DNA from: Chloroflexota bacterium
Lineage (GTDB): Bacteria; Chloroflexota; Anaerolineae; Anaerolineales; UBA4823
Direction: 5' to 3'
NCBI GenBank assembly: GCA_029782365.1
Contig: JAKOUW010000168.1
Span: 31,514-95,513, forward strand
Length of the DNA: 64,000 bases
The translations under genes and the position numbers were made by a program. The notes under the pieces were generated by a model. It saw nothing but the letters and a program-made list of their open reading frames with translations. It was not told the origin of the DNA and did not search any database. Shown here one piece after another: positions 27,008-36,300 of this stretch; within the stretch, counting starts at the first letter, position 1; each line of letters opens with the position of its first letter.

Positions 27008-27856
27008 CTAACCCCAGCCTGAACCGACATCATCGAATAGCCCCGACTCAATCAACGCCACCATCACATCGACTATCTGCGGGTCAAACTGGCGTCCACT
27101 GAAGCGTTTCAATTCCTGGATGGCAGACTGCGGGTCGGCCGGCTGGCGGTACACGCGGCCTTCAGTGATGGTTGTGTATGCGTCGGCTACGCTGAGGATG
27201 CGCGCCTGGAAGGGGATTTGGTCGCCGATTAAGCCCGCCGGATAACCAGTGCCGTCAAACCATTCATGATGCGCCTTAACACTGGGGATCAAAGCATGCA
27301 GGCGGAGAGAGGGCTGCAGGATCATCGCCCCAAAAGTCGGATGACGGCGCATGATCAGCCATTCTTGCCCGCTCAAGCGCGCAGGCTTGGTCAGCACAGC
27401 TTTGGGCACTACCACTTTGCCCACATCGTGAATCTTACCCGCCAATTCCACTTGATCCAGCTCTGACGCCGATAAGTCTAACCACCTGCCGATCTGCCGT
27501 GCCCAAAACCCGGTGCGCGCCCCATGATTGCTGGAATAGATATTGCAATTGTCGATGGTTTGGGCCAGTTTGAGCAGGGTGATGGTATAACCATCTTCCA
27601 GAGTTGGGTTACCCAATTCATGGTGGATGGTCAGGCTGGCGCAGCTCTCCCGGAAGCTGGCGCCAGCATAATCGAACAGCGTGCTTTGTCCCCCTTCTGG
27701 AAATCCCTTGTCAGCCAGAACGACGAATCCGGTAATGCAAGCGCTTTCTTCTGTCTCTAAAGGGATTAAAATCTGCGGATCATGGCTGCCCGCCGTCCAC
27801 ATAGCTGCTCCCAGCCAGTTGTCTTTGTCGGGCTCTGACGGAAATGCAGGCGGCAT
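27008..27856 (-). CDS. HD-GYP domain phosphodiesterase with partial GAF-like N-terminus
   Basis: This 282-residue protein carries a complete HD-GYP domain: NHGARTGFWA, GKIHDVGKVVVP, the K...RRHP segment, SVKAHHEWFDGTGYP and ILSVADAYTTI. HD-GYP enzymes degrade c-di-GMP or related dinucleotides. The first 115 residues look like the second half of a GAF domain. No ribosome binding site precedes the ATG at 27856. The reading frame continues upstream through 14 sense codons to the TAG of the leader-like gene, so expression may depend on coupling or read-through. It is the last gene of an operon of four. Confidence 0.88.
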   Translation of the reverse strand: MPPAFPSEPDKDNWLGAAMWTAGSHDPQILIPLETEESACITGFVVLADKGFPEGGQSTLFDYAGASFRESCASLTIHHELGNPTLEDGYTITLLKLAQTIDNCNIYSSNHGARTGFWARQIGRWLDLSASELDQVELAGKIHDVGKVVVPKAVLTKPARLSGQEWLIMRRHPTFGAMILQPSLRLHALIPSVKAHHEWFDGTGYPAGLIGDQIPFQARILSVADAYTTITEGRVYRQPADPQSAIQELKRFSGRQFDPQIVDVMVALIESGLFDDVGSGWG

Positions 27857-27898
27857 ACAGAGAAATCCAGATATTGAAATAAAACAGGCCAGGAGAGC

Positions 27899-28246
27899 CT
27901 AGAGGCTCTGGCGAGCGTCCCAGCGCGCATAGGCCATTTCTGAAGTCGCCGCCAGGCTGGCGGAATGCTCAACAACCAGCAGCAGTTGGCGAGAAAATTC
28001 TTCCAGGCTGCCGGCACGGATCTGGTTGATTCGTTGTTTTTCTTCACGCGTGAAGGCGAACTTTTCCCCGCAAAAGCCGTCCTCAATCGACTTCAACGGA
28101 TTGGTCAGGAGCTTATCCAGGAAGCGCCGGTTGATCACCGCCGCATGGAGCAACCTACCACATTCCATGCGCGCCGCTTCGTGGGGATCCGGGCAGCCTT
28201 TTGGATAGGTTGGCTCATATAATTCGATTTGATTGTGTAAAGCCAT
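27899..28246 (-). CDS. NHLP-clan (nitrile-hydratase leader-like) small protein
   Basis: The protein is 115 residues; the ATG at 28246 follows AAAAGGAGACAAG. The central part (AAVINRRFLDKLLTNPLKSI, then FTREEKQRINQIRAGSLEEF) matches the NHLP pattern of helical leader sequences: a phenylalanine, LLxxP and a second helix with an acidic Leu-rich end. Such domains occur in nitrile hydratase alpha subunits and as leaders of some RiPP precursors (Os1348/Franean1 types). Three Cys are in the N-terminal half (GCPDP, MECG, FCGEK). There is no obvious processed core peptide, so a signalling or scaffold role is equally possible. It overlaps the DUF5317 gene by 32 nt. Confidence 0.72.
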   Translation of the reverse strand: MALHNQIELYEPTYPKGCPDPHEAARMECGRLLHAAVINRRFLDKLLTNPLKSIEDGFCGEKFAFTREEKQRINQIRAGSLEEFSRQLLLVVEHSASLAATSEMAYARWDARQSL

Positions 28247-28820
28247 CTTGTCTCCTTTTCTCTGGGTCGCTGAGTGACCAGAGCACCAGCAGCGCTCCGA
28301 TCGCAATTAAGATATCTCCGACACTAAAAGCTACATGGTAAGGTATCCAGCCCGGCAGAGTAAAGCGATCTGCCAGCCAGGGTAAATGAATTTCTTCGGT
28401 GGTAAAGATCCAATCCTTCGACCAGCCCAGTCGGTGCCCCGCGAGCGGCGCATCACTGGTTAAAGAGGGCAAAACGCGGTGAACGGTATCCGGGCTGATC
28501 GGCATCCATCCACCATTGGAGACAATGGCGAGGAAATTTACCGCCAACCCAATCCCCAGCGCCCACATTCCCGGCCCGCTGAAGTTCAGCGCAGTGAACA
28601 CCACCAACAGCGCCTGAGAGATGACCAGGATCCAAGATGCCAACGCCTCGGGGATTTGCCGTCCAACCGCAGGAAATTGGAAAACAATAATTTGTGGTAA
28701 AACAGCTGCAAAAACCAGCCAGCTATACTTGAGATTGATTGACTTTAATGATCTGCCGGTGATCCTTGCTCGCAGGAGTGTGAGGATGAGACCGGCAGCG
28801 ACTGCAACGAGAAGAACCAC
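28215..28820 (-). CDS. DUF5317-type membrane protein
   Basis: The protein is about 201 residues from a GTG at 28820; a stop codon lies eight codons upstream, so the choice is narrow. It has an N-terminal span (VLLVAVAAGLILTLL), three or four further spans, and the conserved loop NFLAIVSNGGWMPISPDTV, characteristic of the DUF5317 family as I recall it. A final span and a short charged tail follow. It begins 18 nt after a 47-residue membrane peptide gene and overlaps the leader-like gene, so the three are translated together. The biochemical role is unknown. Confidence 0.78.
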   Translation of the reverse strand: MVLLVAVAAGLILTLLRARITGRSLKSINLKYSWLVFAAVLPQIIVFQFPAVGRQIPEALASWILVISQALLVVFTALNFSGPGMWALGIGLAVNFLAIVSNGGWMPISPDTVHRVLPSLTSDAPLAGHRLGWSKDWIFTTEEIHLPWLADRFTLPGWIPYHVAFSVGDILIAIGALLVLWSLSDPEKRRQDGFTQSNRII

Positions 28821-28838
28821 TACACCGACAGCCAGGCC

Positions 28839-28982
28839 TTAGAAACCGCCGATGCCGCCGCCATCACTGGGGGCGCCTGCACCCAGGACGAAAAGCACAA
28901 CCGTGATAACGAACAGGGCGATGCGGATATCGTTGGTGGTGATGACTTTGGTCTTGAGGGTATTGATGATTTTTGAGGACAT
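28839..28982 (-). CDS. 47-residue single-span membrane peptide
   Basis: A short frame starts at an ATG after GGAGATAAGCC, a good ribosome binding site. The N-terminus is basic and polar (MSSKIINTLKTKVITTND), followed by one hydrophobic span (IALFVITVVLFVLGAGA) and a glycine-rich end (SDGGGIGGF). It ends 18 nt before the DUF5317 start and opens the operon; about 200 nt of non-coding DNA upstream (28983-29186) should hold the promoter. The glycine-rich tail could be exposed outside the cell. A short signal or membrane subunit is possible; no family was recognised. Confidence 0.7.
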   Translation of the reverse strand: MSSKIINTLKTKVITTNDIRIALFVITVVLFVLGAGAPSDGGGIGGF

Positions 28983-29186
28983 GGCTTATCTCCTTAGAAT
29001 TCCTAACGATTAGATTTATTAGAATTATTATGAAGATTCGGGGTCTCAAGAGAGGCATCAAAACGGTCTCAAACCGCGCCAGTTTCATTGAATTTATAGC
29101 AAAAACACCTTGCACTTTTGCAAGGTATGCCCAACTGGCCTGAAAACCGTTGATTGAGAGCGCAAAACCAATCGATAACGAAGATT

Positions 29187-32100
29187 TTACTTGAGCAGAT
29201 CCTGGTATAGCATGCGCGTTTGCTGGGAAGGCTCGGTGTTGATTTCTCGCTGCAGCACCTCGCAGCAGCGAGAATACTGCTTCACCACCGCCGCGCGGTC
29301 ACCTTTGGCAGCATAGATGCGGAATGACAAGCGGTACGCCAGTTCCAGGCAGTTATCCACTGCCAGGGCCCGCTGGCAAAATTCCAGCGCCAAGTCATAG
29401 TTAGCCATATCCAGGTACAGCTCAGCGGTTTGCAGCAAAATGCTGATGCAGATCTGCTGCAGCGATTCGCGCACCGCATGCACCCAATTTTCATCGATCT
29501 CTGGCAAGAAAGTGCCCTTGTAAAGCTTGGCCGCTTCGCGAAAATGCGAGAGCTTTTGCAGAGGGTCCTTGGCTTTTTGGCCCAAGGCGTTTTCTCTCAA
29601 GAACATCTCTACATCATATTCGTAATCAAGGGCATTGTTGAAGCGGTAATTATCCTGGTCGAGCAAGATGACATCTTTGCCCACGGCATGCCGCAGGCGG
29701 TAAACGGTGTTCTTCATGCGGAAGCGAATATCGGTGGGCGAGGCGTCCGTCCAGAAAATCTCGCCGATCTCTTCTTTGGTCATGCCTTCCGGGTTGGCCA
29801 GGAGTAAAAAGAACAGGTCGCGGGCGGCCTGTGTCTGGAAATCGGAATTGGTGACCAGATGTTTATTAACCCTCACCTGCATCTTGCCCAGAGCGCGAAT
29901 ATGCAGAACAGGCGGCGCAAAAGGCACTGCCAGTGCGTGCTGGCGCAGGTAGCGGCGTAGCTCGGGGCGCTCGTTCCAAAAGGAGGTGATGTTGGCAAAC
30001 AGCTCTTCGAGCTGGCCTTCCAGGTGATCCAGATTGCGCAGCTTCACCAATTGATCGTAGAAACGGTTAGCCGCGGCGATCAACTGCGTGGGCTTATATT
30101 CGTCGTTCAACGCACCCAGGATTTTAAGCAAATGCTCGAACAGCTTTTCACGGTTTTCCACCTGGCCGTAGGCCAGGGCCAGGTAAAGATTGGCCTTCTC
30201 ACGCTGCACCTTGTGGCCGCCGGCTTCGAAGAAGGCGCAGGCCCTTTCCAACATTGCGAAAGCCTCAACCGGACGGCCTTCTTTGATCTTAATTCCGCCC
30301 AGTTCCAGGTCGCACAGGTGAATTTCCATCACCATGTTCTCTTTTACTGCTGTGGCACGCGCGCCTTCCAGCAGGCGGTAGCTTTCGACAAAGCTGCCCT
30401 TATTGGCGGCGATGCCAGATTGTTGGACGTTTAAATACACCAGCAGAAAATTGATGTGCAGGCGGTTCGCAATCAGGAAAGCCTGCTGATAGGCCTCCAA
30501 TGCTTCGTCGATCGCTTCCAGTTCGGTGTAAATGTCACCGATACCGGCCAGCACAAAGGCCTCGAAGCGGGCATAACCGCTCGTGCGCGCATACTGCAGG
30601 GCCAATTCATACGAAACGATCGCTGCCCGATAATCACCGGTCAGGTGCTGCAGCACGCCCAGGTTATTGAGCAGGTTCGCCAGCCAGATGGCATTTTCAG
30701 TCTGCCGCCAATGCTCCATCGACGCCTGGTACATCGCCATCGCCTGGGTGTAATTGCCCAGGTTTTCATACACCACGCCCAGGCCAAGTTGGATGATGGC
30801 AACATTCTCCTTATCTTTGATCGACTGCGAGGTGGTCAAGGCCTGGTTTAACCAGTTCAGAGCCTCGTTCGATTTTCCTTGTTTATCCAGGCACAGGCCG
30901 ATACAACGTAGGGCTTCGGCTTTGATTTTGCGCATGGCCAAATCGTTCTCAACCAAGCGGATAGACTCCCGCGCGTCGTTGATCGAAGCCGCCAGGTTTC
31001 CCATCATACGGTATGTTCCGGCGCGCCATACCAGGGCGCGCGCCATAGCGGCCCGATCCGCAGGCAAACACATAGCGTTCACAGCCTGGTCGTAGAGCGT
31101 CAGCGCCAGCTTCATGTCGCCGGTGGTCGAAGCGATGGCACCCTGCAAAGAAACAATCACCGGCCGCGAACTCAACAATTCGACCGGCAGGGTATCCAGC
31201 CAGGCAGAGATCGTCGAGAGCCGCCCGTTCCCGAGCATCTCTGGACCAGCCAGCTCGATCAACTCCGCCAGGTCTTCCGCCAGGTCCAGCTTACGGAAGA
31301 TGGCAAACGCGTTGTCCCACTCACCTTGATTCAGGTAATGCTGCGCCAGACTGTGTTCGATGGCTCGCGCTTCACTTGGGCGCTCATGTTGAATTTGGCG
31401 CTGCAAAAAGTCCAGGAATAGGTGGTGATAGCGCAGCCAGGCGCCGTCCTCTCCAACGTTCAAAACAAACAAGTTTGTACGCTGTAAGCGGTCAATCAAA
31501 TCCTGCCAATCCATCCCTTCCAAAGAAAGCGCCTGACCGATAACCTGTGAGCAACGCTCGGCATTGAACTCCTCGAGCAGTGAGCTGCGCAGCAGAAAAT
31601 CGTAAATGTCGGCAGGCTGTTGAGTGACCAACTGTAAGAAAAAATCGTCCAGCCCGGCGCCGGGCACGCGCACCTGGGCAGGGCGGCCTTTGTCCTTCTC
31701 TCGATTCACCTGGGCCTTTAAGACAATACCTGTGATCCAGCCCTCGGTTTTTTCGAAAATCTCGCTGGCCTCTCGGTCGCTCAAAGCCAGGCTATGGTTT
31801 TGTTCGTATAACCGGCAAATTTCATCCTGTTGAAAGGCCAGTTCCTCGAAGCTCAGGCCGCCCACTTGTGCACGCGCTGCCAGGACGGAGATGACTGGCA
31901 GAGCCAGCAGCAGACGTGAAGTCAGCACCAGATGACAGTTTTCATCCACATCCTGGACGAAGCGTGTGATAAAGGTGCGAATTTGGGCGCTGTCGTTGAC
32001 CAGGTAATAATCGTCGAGCACCAGTACAAAGTGTTCCGGCGCATGATCATACAGATCATTGATCAATACATTGGCAATATAATCAAGGTCCAGACTGCCC

Positions 32101-32429
32101 TTGGTTGATTTCAGGGCTGAAATCGTGCGCTGGCCAAAGGCAGGGAATTTGACCGCCAACGCTGAGACCAAGTTAAAAATGAAGCGCTGTGGCTCATAAT
32201 CCAGCGAGTTGACCGTGTACCAGCAAACCGGCAGGCTGGCCTGGGCAGCAAAATCGACGAGCAGCGAAGTTTTACCGTAGCCGGCCGGCGCAGTGACCAG
32301 GATGAGTTTGTAATCCAGTAATTCGTTCAGCGAATCCAACAGGCGCTGGCGCGTGATGAGGTCAGCGCGGCGGCGTGGAATCGTTATTCGAGTGCGAGGA
32401 ATAGGATTATCACCCAGCATAAAGAGCAT
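29187..32429 (-). CDS. Giant STAND regulator: MalT-like ATPase - TPR - C-terminal winged helix/BTAD
   Basis: The protein is 1080 residues. An N-terminal P-loop module (VTAPAGYGKTS at about 46-56, then VLVLDDYYLV-type Walker B) resembles MalT. A long TPR region (about 370-800) follows, with repeats such as AIIQLGLGVVYENLGNYTQA. The C-terminal 245 residues are an OmpR-like winged helix (LHIRALGKMQV, EEIGEIFWTD) plus a bacterial transcriptional activation domain. Most SARP-type regulators carry this DNA-binding unit at the N-terminus, so the order is reversed. Ligand binding to the TPRs probably triggers ATP-driven oligomerisation and activation. Its stop lies about 200 nt upstream of the membrane-peptide operon, a candidate target. 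Confidence 0.9.
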   Translation of the reverse strand: MLFMLGDNPIPRTRITIPRRRADLITRQRLLDSLNELLDYKLILVTAPAGYGKTSLLVDFAAQASLPVCWYTVNSLDYEPQRFIFNLVSALAVKFPAFGQRTISALKSTKGSLDLDYIANVLINDLYDHAPEHFVLVLDDYYLVNDSAQIRTFITRFVQDVDENCHLVLTSRLLLALPVISVLAARAQVGGLSFEELAFQQDEICRLYEQNHSLALSDREASEIFEKTEGWITGIVLKAQVNREKDKGRPAQVRVPGAGLDDFFLQLVTQQPADIYDFLLRSSLLEEFNAERCSQVIGQALSLEGMDWQDLIDRLQRTNLFVLNVGEDGAWLRYHHLFLDFLQRQIQHERPSEARAIEHSLAQHYLNQGEWDNAFAIFRKLDLAEDLAELIELAGPEMLGNGRLSTISAWLDTLPVELLSSRPVIVSLQGAIASTTGDMKLALTLYDQAVNAMCLPADRAAMARALVWRAGTYRMMGNLAASINDARESIRLVENDLAMRKIKAEALRCIGLCLDKQGKSNEALNWLNQALTTSQSIKDKENVAIIQLGLGVVYENLGNYTQAMAMYQASMEHWRQTENAIWLANLLNNLGVLQHLTGDYRAAIVSYELALQYARTSGYARFEAFVLAGIGDIYTELEAIDEALEAYQQAFLIANRLHINFLLVYLNVQQSGIAANKGSFVESYRLLEGARATAVKENMVMEIHLCDLELGGIKIKEGRPVEAFAMLERACAFFEAGGHKVQREKANLYLALAYGQVENREKLFEHLLKILGALNDEYKPTQLIAAANRFYDQLVKLRNLDHLEGQLEELFANITSFWNERPELRRYLRQHALAVPFAPPVLHIRALGKMQVRVNKHLVTNSDFQTQAARDLFFLLLANPEGMTKEEIGEIFWTDASPTDIRFRMKNTVYRLRHAVGKDVILLDQDNYRFNNALDYEYDVEMFLRENALGQKAKDPLQKLSHFREAAKLYKGTFLPEIDENWVHAVRESLQQICISILLQTAELYLDMANYDLALEFCQRALAVDNCLELAYRLSFRIYAAKGDRAAVVKQYSRCCEVLQREINTEPSQQTRMLYQDLLK

Positions 32430-32612
32430 GCTTCCCTAAAGCTTACTGGGCCAGAACTGCGTTTTCATCCGGCAATGCTTGCCTGGAATCTCAACCTCAG
32501 ATCGGGTAAATACATCTTGAAGAATGGGCAGTAAGGAATAGTCTCGAATTATTATACATTAAAGATAATGGATTTTAACCTGCACGTTTTCATGAATTGG
32601 GTCAGCGCTCTC

Positions 32613-32650
32613 CGGCGGTTGCGCTGGCTGCCTGGCAGGCGCAACCGCCG
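32613..32650. repeat. 12-bp perfect inverted repeat between leftward genes
   Basis: CGGCGGTTGCGC (32613-32624) mirrors GCGCAACCGCCG (32639-32650). On the plus strand it is followed by CATTTTTT, like a terminator, but no rightward gene ends here. It probably limits transcription after the leftward ParB-like gene at 32694. A second, weaker palindrome (CTGGCC/GGCCAG) follows at about 32667-32686. Confidence 0.6.
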
Positions 32651-32693
32651 CATTTTTTCAGTTGACCTGGCCGCCAGGAGGCCAGCGCTCAGG

Positions 32694-33161
32694 TCATGCA
32701 TTCACGATGTGAGCTTCAATCACTTCCTGTTTCAAGGCCTTGAAGACAGAAATCCGGTGGTGGCCATCTTGGACATAATACACCTCACCAACCTGCACCA
32801 AATCAACGGGGGAAAGGGGGACATTTGTCATCACCGCCGTCGCCACGCTGATCCAGCGTTCGCGGTTGTGTTCGTGGAGCGGGTTAAAAGCGGCATCAAA
32901 ATCAGCGCTGCGCCCCTGGCTGCCCTTGATCTGGTTGACAGGAACCGTCACGATGCGGCTGGCGCGGCGGCGAGTGAAGACAGGCTGGCTGGTGAGTTCT
33001 GGCAGAGTGTTGCTTTTGCGCAGCAGGCGTGACCACAAGCGAGCAGCCTGGCCGCGGCTGAGGGCGCGTTCAAAAGCTTTTCCAGCCGCCTGGCGAGTGC
33101 CGTTAGGGTCAACGTCGGTGTTCATTCTTTCGAGCAGTGAGTAATCCAGATTTGCCAACAT
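32694..33161 (-). CDS. ParB-like nuclease-fold protein
   Basis: The protein is 155 residues with an ATG after AAGGAGAACGGCT. The C-terminal part shows a ParB/sulfiredoxin-like motif: VTVPVNQIKGSQG, a central acidic stretch, then VYYVQDGHHRISVFKAL, where DGHHR corresponds to the nucleotide-binding GxxR box. The N-terminal 70 residues are basic and helical with no recognised domain. There is no partner ParA. It lies between two giant STAND regulators and reads away from the second, with only 156 nt between starts, so it may share control with it. Function is unknown. Confidence 0.72.
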   Translation of the reverse strand: MLANLDYSLLERMNTDVDPNGTRQAAGKAFERALSRGQAARLWSRLLRKSNTLPELTSQPVFTRRRASRIVTVPVNQIKGSQGRSADFDAAFNPLHEHNRERWISVATAVMTNVPLSPVDLVQVGEVYYVQDGHHRISVFKALKQEVIEAHIVNA

Positions 33162-33282
33162 AGCCGTTCTCCTTATCTCTGCTTACAGTGTATCTGGGCC
33201 GCGTTTCCGGGCTGTTGTCGCAAACGTTTCGCCGCCTGCCAATCGCGTTTCGGTTTGCGTTTCGCTTTGGCCGGCGATTTTT

Positions 33283-33310
33283 TTGGGGCAAAGAGAAAAG
33301 GATATATAAT
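33283..33310 (+). promoter_or_regulatory. Promoter for a leaderless mRNA of the BTAD regulator
   Basis: TATAAT occupies 33305-33310, and the ATG of the regulator gene begins 7 nt later at 33317, where transcription would be expected to start. A weak -35 candidate TTGGGG lies at 33283-33288. No ribosome binding site precedes the ATG. The gene is therefore likely to be translated from a leaderless transcript. Confidence 0.55.
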
Positions 33311-33316
33311 CGAGCC

Positions 33317-36300
33317 ATGCCACACTTGCGAATCTGCCTGCTCGGGCCGCCGGAGATCACCCTGGACGACCGGCCGGTCGCGACCGACCGGCGCAAAGCC
33401 ATCGCGCTGCTGGCCCGCCTGGCCGTTGAGAGCAAACCGCTCGGCCGCGAGGCGCTGGCCGCCTTGCTGTGGCCAGATTACCCCCGCCAGAGCTCTTTTG
33501 CTTACCTGCGGCGCACAGTCTGGGAGCTGAACCAGATGCTGGGTGAGGGTTGGATCAAGGCGGAGCGCGACTCAGTCACACTAGACCGCTCTCAACAGCC
33601 CTGGATCGATGTTGAGGTGTTTCAGCAGGCATTTTCCGCCGGCCAGGCAGGTGCTATAGAGCAGGCCATAGGGCTGGTTCGCGGCGATTTTCTGCAAGGA
33701 CTGTTGATCGCCGACACACCCACCTTCGAAGATTGGCAAAGTCAGCAAAGTGAATATTTCCGCCGCCAATATGGCCAGGCACTGGAAAAATTGACTGCCG
33801 CCCTGGAACAAAGCGGTTCCTATGAGCGCGCACTGCTCTATGCCAGACGCTGGCTGGCGCTGGATCCTCTCGACGAAGCAGCCTGCCGGGCTGTGATGCG
33901 CCAAATGGCTGGCCTGGGTGACCGCGCCGCTACGGTGCGCCAATACCAGGCCGCTGTCCAGGCGCTGCAGAGCGAGCTGGGCGTGGCCCCTCAACCAGAG
34001 ACAACCGCTCTCTACCAGGCGATTCTGCAGGGCGAGGCGTCCGCCGCCCAACCGGAACCTGTCAGGGTGGCGCCTGCACAGCGTGCAGCCGCCCCGCTTC
34101 CTGGTCTGCCCACCCCACCCACGCCCTTCATCGGCCGGCGGCCTGAAGTGGAGCAGGTGTTCACTTTACTGCACGACCCCGCCAACCGATTGGTCACTTT
34201 ACAGGGCCCCGGCGGCGCCGGCAAGACACGCCTGTCCATCCAGGCGGCCAGCGAGATAGCCCCAGAATTTCCGGATGGCGCCTGGTTTGTCCCATTGGCT
34301 GCCGTGCAATCGGTCCAGGGGATGATCGTAGCAGCAGCCAACGCACTTTCGATATCATTTTTTCGAGAAAATGAACGCCCGCGCCAGCAGCTTTTGGATT
34401 TCTTATCCGGCAAACGTCTGCTGTTGGTTTTGGATAACCTGGAGCATGTGCTCAAAGATGGCACCGAGCTGGTCAATGACATGCTGGCAGCGGCGCCAGG
34501 CGTCAAGCTGCTGGTGACCTCGCGCGTGCGCCTGAGCCTGCAGGCGGAGCAGGTTTTTCGCGTGGCCGGCATGCGCTTCCCCGATCGTGAGACGGCTGCC
34601 GCCTGGGAGGACCCAGGCGAGCAGTCCAGGCCGTTCAGCGCCGTGCAGCTCTTCCTGGAGCGCGCCCACCGCGTTCAACCCGGTTTTCAGCTCACTCGTC
34701 TCAACCAGGCGGTGGTCGCCGATATCTGCCGCCTGGTAGATGGCTCGCCGCTGGGCATCGAGCTGGCGGCGGCCTGGCTGGAACTGCTCCCGCCAGAAGA
34801 GATCGCTGCTGAGATCGCTCGCAGCCTGGATTTCTTAGAGAGCAGCGCCCCCGATATGCCCTCTCGCCAGCGCAGCCTGCGCGCTGTGTTCGAAACCTCA
34901 TGGAAACTGCTGGAGGAGAACGAAAAGCAGGCCTTTTGCAGGTTGAGCGTTTTCCAGGGCAGTTTTACTCGCCAGGCAGCCCAACAGGTGAGCGGCGCCT
35001 CACTGCGCACCTTGCTGGGCCTGGCAAACAAATCCTGGTTGCAGCAAACCAGCAGCGGGCGCTTTCAACTGCACGAGCTCCTGCGTCAGTACGGATTGGA
35101 ACGCTTGCAAACGGAGCAGGGCGAATGGCAGGGCGCTAACGATCAGCACGCCGCTTATTTTGCCGCGTTAATTTCCGAGCAGGGCCGGCTCCTGCGCACA
35201 GCCGGGCAGATTGCCGCCCTCGAAACAATCAAAGCGGAGCTGGATGGCAATATCCAGGCAGCCTGGAAATGGTTGGTCAGCTCCGGAAAGATCGATATCC
35301 TTGTCGAACAGATGCTCCCGGGCTTGTTCCATTATTGGATGGTGCGAAATATCAATGAAGACTTGATTGTTTTGCTCAAGCTGGCCCGCAAAGCGGCGCC
35401 TGCTGGCAGCCGGCAGCGCTTCATCCTGGAGATTGTGGAAACTGGATTCGAACTCAGCTGGTCCATTTTTGATGACCGGCCGCGCGAGCGCCTGGAAAGC
35501 CTGTGGGAAGAAACCAACCAGGCCGAATGGCCGAAAGATCTTGGGTTCTGGTACTTCGCCCTGGTGGCTTCATATCGCGATGCTATGAACTACGAGGTTG
35601 GCGACCGGCGTTACCAGGAGCTGTTGGCCAATCTACCGGCAGATCTTGATCCATGGGAGTTGGGTTACAGTTACATATTCGATCGGGCGATCCTCGATCA
35701 AAGCAACTTGGAAATAGTGCATAAAAGCCGCCTCGACAGCGGCCTGGCGATTTTTCAAAAGCTGGGCGTCGTGCACGAGCAAGGCATCGTTCTGCGCATC
35801 CTGGGCGCCCTCGCAGCGCAGCAAAAAAATTATCCACAGGCAATCGAATACAGCCTGGCCGCCTGCTCCTTCTTCGAGCAAGCAGGCGATATTATGGGCA
35901 TCGCTTCGATCCTGATCAACCTGGCGGATTACTATACATATTTTGGCAAGATTGACCAGGCTTTCCAGACCTTCGACCATCTCAAAGGGTTTGTGAGCAA
36001 GGCGGGCAACCGGCGTTTCTATGGTCAGATTTTATCCTGGGAAAGCCTGGTGCACTCGCGCTTCGGCAAACTGGAAGATGCGCTGGCTGCTCGCCAGGAG
36101 AGCCTGGATATTTCGCGCATGGTGAGAAGCCAGATGGATATTGCCTGGCATACCTGGGAGTTGGGAGAAGTTCACCGCTTGTTGGGCGATTTCGACCAGG
36201 CGCGCGCCGCATATCAGCTTGCCTTACCCACATTCGAGAGCCTGGATGAGTACATCGGCCAGGGTTTTTACCACCGCGGTCTGGGTGACATCGCCATGAT

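Noticed and set aside
33188..33316. 43-codon extension of the giant SARP regulator
   Set aside because: It contains the -10 box and a run of Phe/Arg codons; the DNA-binding domain starts right after the ATG at 33317.
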